Part shown: positions 58,265 through 64,000 of the stretch, one piece after another
How positions within the stretch are numbered: the first letter of the stretch is position 1
Layout: the number at the start of each line of letters is the position of its first letter
From: Ceratotherium simum simum
Lineage: Eukaryota > Chordata > Mammalia > Perissodactyla > Rhinocerotidae
Reading direction: 5' to 3'
Length of the DNA: 64,000 bases
NCBI RefSeq assembly: GCF_000283155.1
Contig: NW_004454265.1
Location: forward strand, 1,509,365 to 1,573,364
The notes under the pieces: generated by a model
The model's input: the letters and a program-made list of their open reading frames with translations, nothing else
Database searches by the model: none
Told to the model about the DNA's origin: nothing
Translations under genes and position numbers: made by a program

Positions 58265-58565
58265 ACCTCATTTATAACGCTCTTCCCTACCCTGAACCCT
58301 TGATGGACTCCTAAACATCCTGAAAGGCCCAACTCAAACACCACCTCCTCTGTGGCCTTTGCTCTGACTTCCCAGGCCAGCTTAAGGGTCCCATCCTTGG
58401 GGTTCCTGACCTTCAGTGTAGATGGCACCTGCTTCCCACTGGCCTGTGAGTTCCCTAAAGGCAGGGATATATTTGTTGTGTTCACAGCTGTATAGCCAGC
58501 ACCTGGTAGAATGTTTGACACATAGAAGATTTTTAATAAAGATGTGTTGGATAAATGAATAAAAC
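58265..58565 (+). mobile_element. L2 3' end, plus strand
   Basis: 'ggcccaactcaaacaccacc', 'ctgtggcctttgctctgact', 'tgagttccctaaaggcaggg' and 'gtatagccagcacctggtag', closing 'gttggataaatgaataaaa'. This is the plain L2 3' order. It lies opposite to the L2 just upstream. Confidence 0.88.
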
Positions 58566-58689
58566 ATCAAAATCTTAAGTGATGATCTACTAAATGAATA
58601 TACTTAGTGAATACAGGTGTTCAACAGCTCTGTGGTATGAAGGCAAAATTAGTATGCCCCTCTGCTGGTTCACACATTTTTATGTCTCA

Positions 58690-58900
58690 GTAAGTAAACG
58701 AATAAGAACATAGGCTTTGTGGTCAGAGGGCCAGGATTCAAATTGGTCATTTACCCCTTATTAGCATGACTTCTGGCCTTACCCCTTCAGCTTTGGTTTC
58801 ACCAGGAGGTCAATAACATTAATACCAGTCTCATAGGCTTATTTCAAGAAGTAAATGCAATGATTTAGGAATAAATAAATGTTAGATATTATTACTGAAG
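58690..58900 (+). mobile_element. MIR SINE, plus strand
   Basis: 'aagaacataggctttgtggt', 'cagagggccaggattcaaat', 'ccccttcagctttggtttca', 'ctcataggcttatttcaaga', 'ggaataaataaatgttagat'. MIR in order, diverged. Confidence 0.82.
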
Positions 58901-61589
58901 AGAAACACAGGAAGACCAACGCTCTTCCATGACACAAAGTTAACAAGCTCTCAGTCTCCGCACAAAAAAGGCGTACACATGAAAACAAGGATCAGAATCG
59001 TCCTCCATCCTCATCCCAGGAAGCTCCCCTCCTGCGACCCAGAGAAGTAAGGTAGGTTAATAGCAAATGGCCCTGCTCACCTCATCTGCTAATGAAAAGA
59101 CATTAAATTCATATTTTAAAAAGTCAGGTTTCCTCTCTAAAACTATGTCTGGCTGTAATCATTAAGAACTTGGGATGTGGAACAAGTTCTATCAAAGACT
59201 GGATTTCATTGTAAAGTGCTTGAAGAAATGGGGTTATAAAAGGTATGTGGCTGCATTTTTATGCTACTATTACTCTCTGGAATTAGTTTCCTACCATGTA
59301 GAAAAATGGGGATGTGAACATGAATGAATTCATCCCTTCCTGTTTATTGCTTCGCCTGAACCTGGAGCTGGGCAGCCTGCTTCGACTGCCCCATAAGTCG
59401 CACTTTGTGGTTTCAGCCTGTCAGGGAGGTCACTCACTGGTGACTCAGATATGCTGGCCCGAAGGTATTTATGTGATCTCCCGAGTCAGCAGAAAGCCTG
59501 CCCTCAGAACAAGGCAAATATATCCCTGCTCTTGATGGCTTCAAGCTCTGCGATGGGGGCTGACCTGACAGCTGCTTGTCCTGAGGGAGAAATAAAGGAA
59601 AGTGGTGAAACACACGCTATTTCCATGAATTTCCACTCATCTGCTGTTAGAAAATTCAGCCGAGACCCTGACAATAAAGGTTAGACTTGTAGTGTCACAA
59701 CAGAAAGGAAAGGAACTTTACCTTGCCTTCCGCATACCAAACAGCTGCGCTTCACAGATCTGTAACTCCTGCATCGTCTAAGATGCACCATGGAAAAACT
59801 ATCAATGGGTATTTGTCTGAATTCATATTTATGGCATCTGTTTGACATGCGGTTTTCATTTAGATGGCAAGCCAGATACTGCTTTGCATAAAGTTCTGGC
59901 TTTTTGAGCTGTCCATATCAATTCTCTTTTACCAAATATCTAATTTTCAGATGTTTACAGATGCACCAAAAGAATATTTTCAAATCATTCAAAAGAAGAG
60001 CATCCAAGAAAAAATCTGAACCAAATGCTAACGAAAATTCTTGTTTCATGTAGAAAAATGCTCTAAAATGGAAAAAATCCCTCTACCCAAATCTACTGCA
60101 AAAGAATAATTTGTCTGTCTTTGGGAAATGAGTTATATACCACTGCCCTTCTCTCCTCACTTCTAATTTAGGCAAAAGGCCCATATCAAATGCATTAAAT
60201 CAGAGTTTAATCATTTTTATAACTAGATGTGGGAAAAAAAGCTGTAAAAAATTCCCAATGCAATGACACAAGCATCTCTGTGAGTCAACTGTTATTTCAG
60301 GGATTTATGATAATTCCTCATCTCGAGGAAAAATGGAGCTAATTGAAACAAACTCTGTACTTCATATTCATGCCATTTGAATACAGTGCGCACTGCCAGT
60401 TACAAAGTGACATGGAAAATGAGGCCGTTCTCAACAACACCACGGTCTCTCAGTTTTATATATTTTTTAATTTCCTCTATGGAAAATCTGTTCTTCATAA
60501 AAGAACTGCTAGAGAAAAATGTGGAAAAAGTTGATTCATTCCATATTTACATTCTTTCTGGTACCTGGAAATGAACCAATTGCAAAAGTATGCCAAAAAA
60601 GAAGTTAAGTCATTTAGAAAACTCATCTTCCCCCAGGCCAGAGGACAGGCTGCCTTGGGAAAGTCTTGCTGCGATAATATAGAACACCTTCTAGCCTAAT
60701 GAAATCTGTCTTCCAAACCTTTCACCCAAGCCTCAGTGAGGCCAACCTTACGAAACAGCTGATTTTCTGTAACACACAACCTACCCTGCAAACTGCCCAT
60801 CAGCCTGGGAGAGTCAGTACTATCCAGATCCAAAAATTCCTCATCTGATATTTGAACAGACTGGGGCACTTAACACAAATGTGTCCAACAGCAAGGAAAC
60901 ACCGAGCTTCACTACAAAGCCGACTTAAGTGCTCCCGACCTGATCTGCTAATGATATTTACCATTTCTCTTTGAAGAGCTGGGCAAAATAAAAGCAGGTG
61001 TCATGCTCACGGAGTCGAGGGTAGCCCGATGCACGCCTCACAGAGCCGCCAGATGCATCACCCATTCAGCTTGTCATTAACAGCTACATTTCATTTCATC
61101 CACAATAAAAACAATTTAGAAGCATGGAAATGACATTACAGCTAGGTTGCCCGGAAACATCATAGCAGTGAGAAAGCTGTTACACAATTGCATCTTTCTT
61201 TTTGAAAATCCATAGTTTTTCCTGGGTCACAGACCAATGAAGTCATGGCTTTTGACTTGTACAGGTGATAAAATTTCTCCCAGAACAAAGCAGCCCTTCA
61301 TAAATTTCACATAGAGGTAAAGTGACCCCTAACCAAGGTGAGAGGGAGAAATCTGGCCTCCAAGATGGTGGCCAACCCATGAGAATTTTGAATAACTGCC
61401 TTTTAGGAAAGCAGGGGTGTGAGGGTCAGGAGGGTAGCCTCATTTACCAGTGCTTGGTGGCAAACTCCTCCTTCTTGCTCTAGCTAAGCCAGTTTCCCCT
61501 TTCATGTTTTTCCTCACTCAATTCTCTTTTCTATCTCCATCCCAGCAGCAATACAGAGCAGAAAGATAGTTGGACATAAATTCATAAAG
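58901..61589. other. Repeat-free block, candidate conserved non-coding DNA
   Basis: About 2.7 kb without any repeat I can recognise, the longest such clean run apart from 25.9-28.1 and 41-45.6 kb. Segments at 59800-60100, 60180-60450 and 60860-61300 are AT-rich with homeodomain-like (taattg, attaac) and E-box motifs and scattered preserved CpGs (e.g. ctcacggagtcgagggtagc). No exon-like frame. Conserved enhancer content is inference. Confidence 0.45.
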
Positions 61590-61725
61590 CCTAGGTTTCT
61601 GAATCCAGATTGTGGCATGGGGTAAATCTCTTGTCTCTAACTTCAGTATCCTCACCTACTCATCGGTAATCTTACAGACTAGATGGTCCCAGAAGTTCTC
61701 TCCCATTCCGAAGAATCCATGACTC
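61590..61725 (+). mobile_element. MIR3-like fragment
   Basis: 'ggtttctgaatccagattgt', 'tcttgtctctaacttcagta', and the tail 'agatggtcccagaagttctc' fit the MIR3 layout (core, then L3-like end). Diverged. Confidence 0.5.
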
Positions 61726-61744
61726 CATTCCTTAATTCACTCAT

Positions 61745-62785
61745 TGATACATCTAAGCTTACATCTGCAACTAATATACCAGACACAGAGCAGCACTGAT
61801 TTGTCCTTCGACTTCCAGTTCCGATTTTACGCTCCTTATCTGAGAAATCTTAGCCCAGATCTCTCAACCAAGCTCCTGACTGGTGTATATCACCACCTAC
61901 GAGACATTTCCACTACATGGCTATCCCACAGACTCAATGTACGAAAACCGAATTTACCATCTTCCCACTCACGCCTGTTCCTCTTCCTGTATTCCCATCT
62001 CAGACGACAAGGGTACCCCCATCTCCCAAGCCAGAAACCCAGGGGTCATCCTTGACTCTTCTCTTTCCCTCACCTTCTACACTCAGTAGCCAAGTATTGC
62101 TGATTCCTCTGCATGAATATCTCTCATCTCCATTCCCTTCTTTCCTCTCCTGTTGACCTAAATTAGGCTCTAATTTCTCTTTCTGCATCATAGCAACAGC
62201 TACACGTCTCTTGGCCTCCTCTCCTGATCCTTCCCAATCCATTCACCACACTACCATCCAAAATCATCTCTTTAATTGTGTTACTCCCTTTGCAAAAGTC
62301 TTCCAATGACTCCCCACTTCTTACAGGACCAAGTCCAAAATCCTGAGCATAGCAAACAAGACTATTCAGGACCTGCTCTGCCTTCAGCCTCACTTCCCCT
62401 CTCCACTAGCTCTTTGAAAAGCCAGAGTGAGCCTCTACAAATTCCCCAAACTTGTCATACTTTCTTCCTCTGAGTGTTTGCATGTGATGCTTTCCCTTCT
62501 TGGAGAGCACCGACCCCTGCCCCTTCACTTAAGTTCCCTCTGTAGTTCAAAACTCAACGCAGACACTGTCTCCTCTGGGAAACCCCCAAATGCCCCTAGA
62601 ATGTGTTCCTTTAGAGTTATGGTAAGGTCCCAGGATCTTACTCAACACACTGCAGAATAATTGCCTATTTACTCTTCATCTCCTGCAGCAAACTCTAAGA
62701 TCCCTGAAGGTAGGGAATATTCTTTTTATATATCATTGGCATAGTGCCTGGCATATAGAAATTGTTCAATAAATAGATCTTATAA
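61745..62785 (+). mobile_element. L2 LINE, ORF2 end plus 3'UTR
   Basis: About 1 kb of L2. The ORF2 part includes 'ctcaatgtacgaaaaccgaa', 'aacccaggggtcatccttga', 'ctcttctctttccctcacct' and 'cttccaatgactccccactt'. The 3'UTR ends 'catagtgcctggcatataga' then 'ttgttcaataaata'. The peptide frames in it (e.g. 61744-62055) echo the L2 endonuclease/RT C-terminal region (LNVRKPNLPSSHS, GYPHLPSQKPRGHP), but with frameshifts between them. Inactive. Confidence 0.88.
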
Positions 62786-63404
62786 TCCAAGTAAATTTCA
62801 TCTAGCACTTTTTTTACTTGTGCATTATTAATATTCTGAGTTTTTGGGAAATATCCTGGCTCACTGTGATCTTCAAAAGGATGTAGAACTTCCATATACT
62901 AATACAAATATTTAGAAGAAAATGCTAGAAGCTAATTTTGAAAATACCACTCCTTTAAAGATGGGCAAAAAATATAGTGTTCACATTATAATAATCATTC
63001 ATACGGAAGTTTACAAAGTTCTTTCTCATATGATATCTCATATTAATTTTTAATGTATTATACAAATAATATTATAGCAACAGTCATTTTTTATAAAATT
63101 AACAAAGTCCCATGACGTCACAAATTCTTTTTGAAAAGAAGCCAGATATGAATAATTAAATTTAAAAATAACCCACTGTCTTAACAAATCTACTACATTT
63201 AATTTTTCCATTTCCCCTTCTCACTTTTATCTATTTGCAAATATAATTTAATAGTTGAAATCACAGAATAGATACAATTTTGTATCCTGCTCTTTTCATG
63301 TTCCCATGTTACTACCTAGTCTTAATAATTATAACTTAAGGGCTGGATAACATTCCACCGCAACATAAGGGTGCCAATAACAACTCATAGACCTCTACCT
63401 TTAG
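62786..63404. other. AT-rich unassigned sequence
   Basis: About 620 bp. A MIR3-like scrap ('gaagtttacaaagttctttc') lies at 62985-63070 and a perfect CRE palindrome at 63113-63120. No gene seen. Confidence 0.45.
63113..63120. promoter_or_regulatory. Canonical CRE palindrome
   Basis: tgacgtca in an AT-rich, repeat-poor context. Motif match only. Confidence 0.4.
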
Positions 63405-64000
63405 CCTTCTCTCCTCATACTTTCAGCTGCCTCCCGGGCTGCTCCCCCTGGATTCCTCATCGGAGTCTCCAACTCAAGATGTATATGAGTAAGTCCATTA
63501 TCACCCCATCAACTCCTCTTAAACCTGAGGATCATCCTCCTACATTCCTGGTTATGGGGAGTATGGTACCATCACTCTCCAAGTTTCCTTAGCCACTCTC
63601 TCTTTCCCGTTCCCTCACTCTTAGTATACAAGTCAACAATTCTCATCAACATTATCTTTTAAAATCTCTTTAATCTCTTTCCCTTTTCCATCCTCTCTGC
63701 TGTCACTTTTGTTCCTCAATTCTCACTTGAGCATTGACACCAGCTTGAGTATTGACACAGCTTCCTAACTGTTCTCCCTACCTTGTCCAATTTCTACCAA
63801 ACCACCAAGGTCATCTTTCTAAAATGGATATCAATCTCCTCACTGCACTACTTAAATTTATCCAGTTGCTCACCATCCCTATGGATAGACTCTAAATATC
63901 TTAACCTAACAAGCAAGGATCTCAGTAATGTGGCCCTTTCTTAACACTCCAATTTTACCTCCTGGGTACCAAATCCCCATCCCAGTCATACAAGGGATGA
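63405..64000 (+). mobile_element. L2 LINE, ORF2 region, cut by window end
   Basis: 'gattcctcatcggagtctcc', 'acagcttcctaactgttctc', 'ccaccaaggtcatctttcta' and 'ctcaccatccctatggatag' follow the L2 ORF2 C-terminal and early 3'UTR order. It continues past the right edge. Together with 61745-62785 this is a second L2 copy on the same strand. Confidence 0.75.

Noticed and set aside
1..64000. An undescribed defence, biosynthetic or other gene system
   Set aside because: The window is mammalian intergenic or intronic DNA made of unique sequence and transposon remnants. No gene cluster of any kind is supported.

Overview
This window looks like placental-mammal nuclear DNA from a perissodactyl (horse, ass, zebra, rhinoceros or tapir lineage). 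The diagnostic evidence is ten SINEs of the tRNA-derived ERE (equine repetitive element) type. They open with a 'ggccggccc(c/t)gtggc' head, carry pol III A and B boxes, and end in 'gatgttagctcagggc...cttcctcac(a)n'; most are bounded by perfect or near-perfect target-site duplications (TSDs). The older repeats (L1M, L2, MIR, MER5A, MER20, a hAT element resembling MER33, a Tigger-like element, MaLR-like LTRs) are the usual placental set. The exact species cannot be told from sequence alone. Repeat family names are given from memory of consensus sequences; no library search was possible.

I see no convincing protein-coding exon of a host gene, no rRNA or tRNA gene and no CpG island with a promoter. 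The window is best read as intergenic sequence or the inside of a large intron. The only coding remnants are transposon-derived: an L1-type ORF1 on the minus strand at 30145-31035 with two in-frame stops, decayed L1 ORF2 pieces at 13.2-23.7 kb, and L2 reverse-transcriptase fragments at 38.2-38.5 kb and 61.8-62.8 kb.

Layout. 0-12.7 kb: decayed L2, MIR and DNA transposons, with two tail-to-tail ERE pairs and unique stretches. 13-24.6 kb: a dense nest in which one old L1 (about 14.5-23.7 kb) was split by an ERE-in-ERE insertion, an L1MA-type L1, a second 5'-truncated L1 that itself holds an ERE and a Tigger-like element, and a 290-bp repeat; an ERVL-like LTR follows. 24.6-29.9 kb: almost repeat-free, with two GT microsatellites. 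29.9-32.6 kb: a half-L1 (HAL1-like) element with 5'UTR, ORF1 and no ORF2, bounded by a perfect 15-bp duplication. 32.6-49 kb: unique sequence with L2, MIR and one LTR. 49.2 kb: a full-length ERE. 49.6-64 kb: unique sequence, MIR/L2 fragments and one LTR in reverse. Several repeat-poor blocks (about 39.8-40.1, 48.4-48.9, 51.7-52.3 and 59.8-61.3 kb) look like candidate conserved regulatory sequence, but that is inference.

Nothing here amounts to a new molecular system. The most informative items are the nested insertion record, the HAL1-like element, a 3'-transduced ERE and the double use of one ERE target site.
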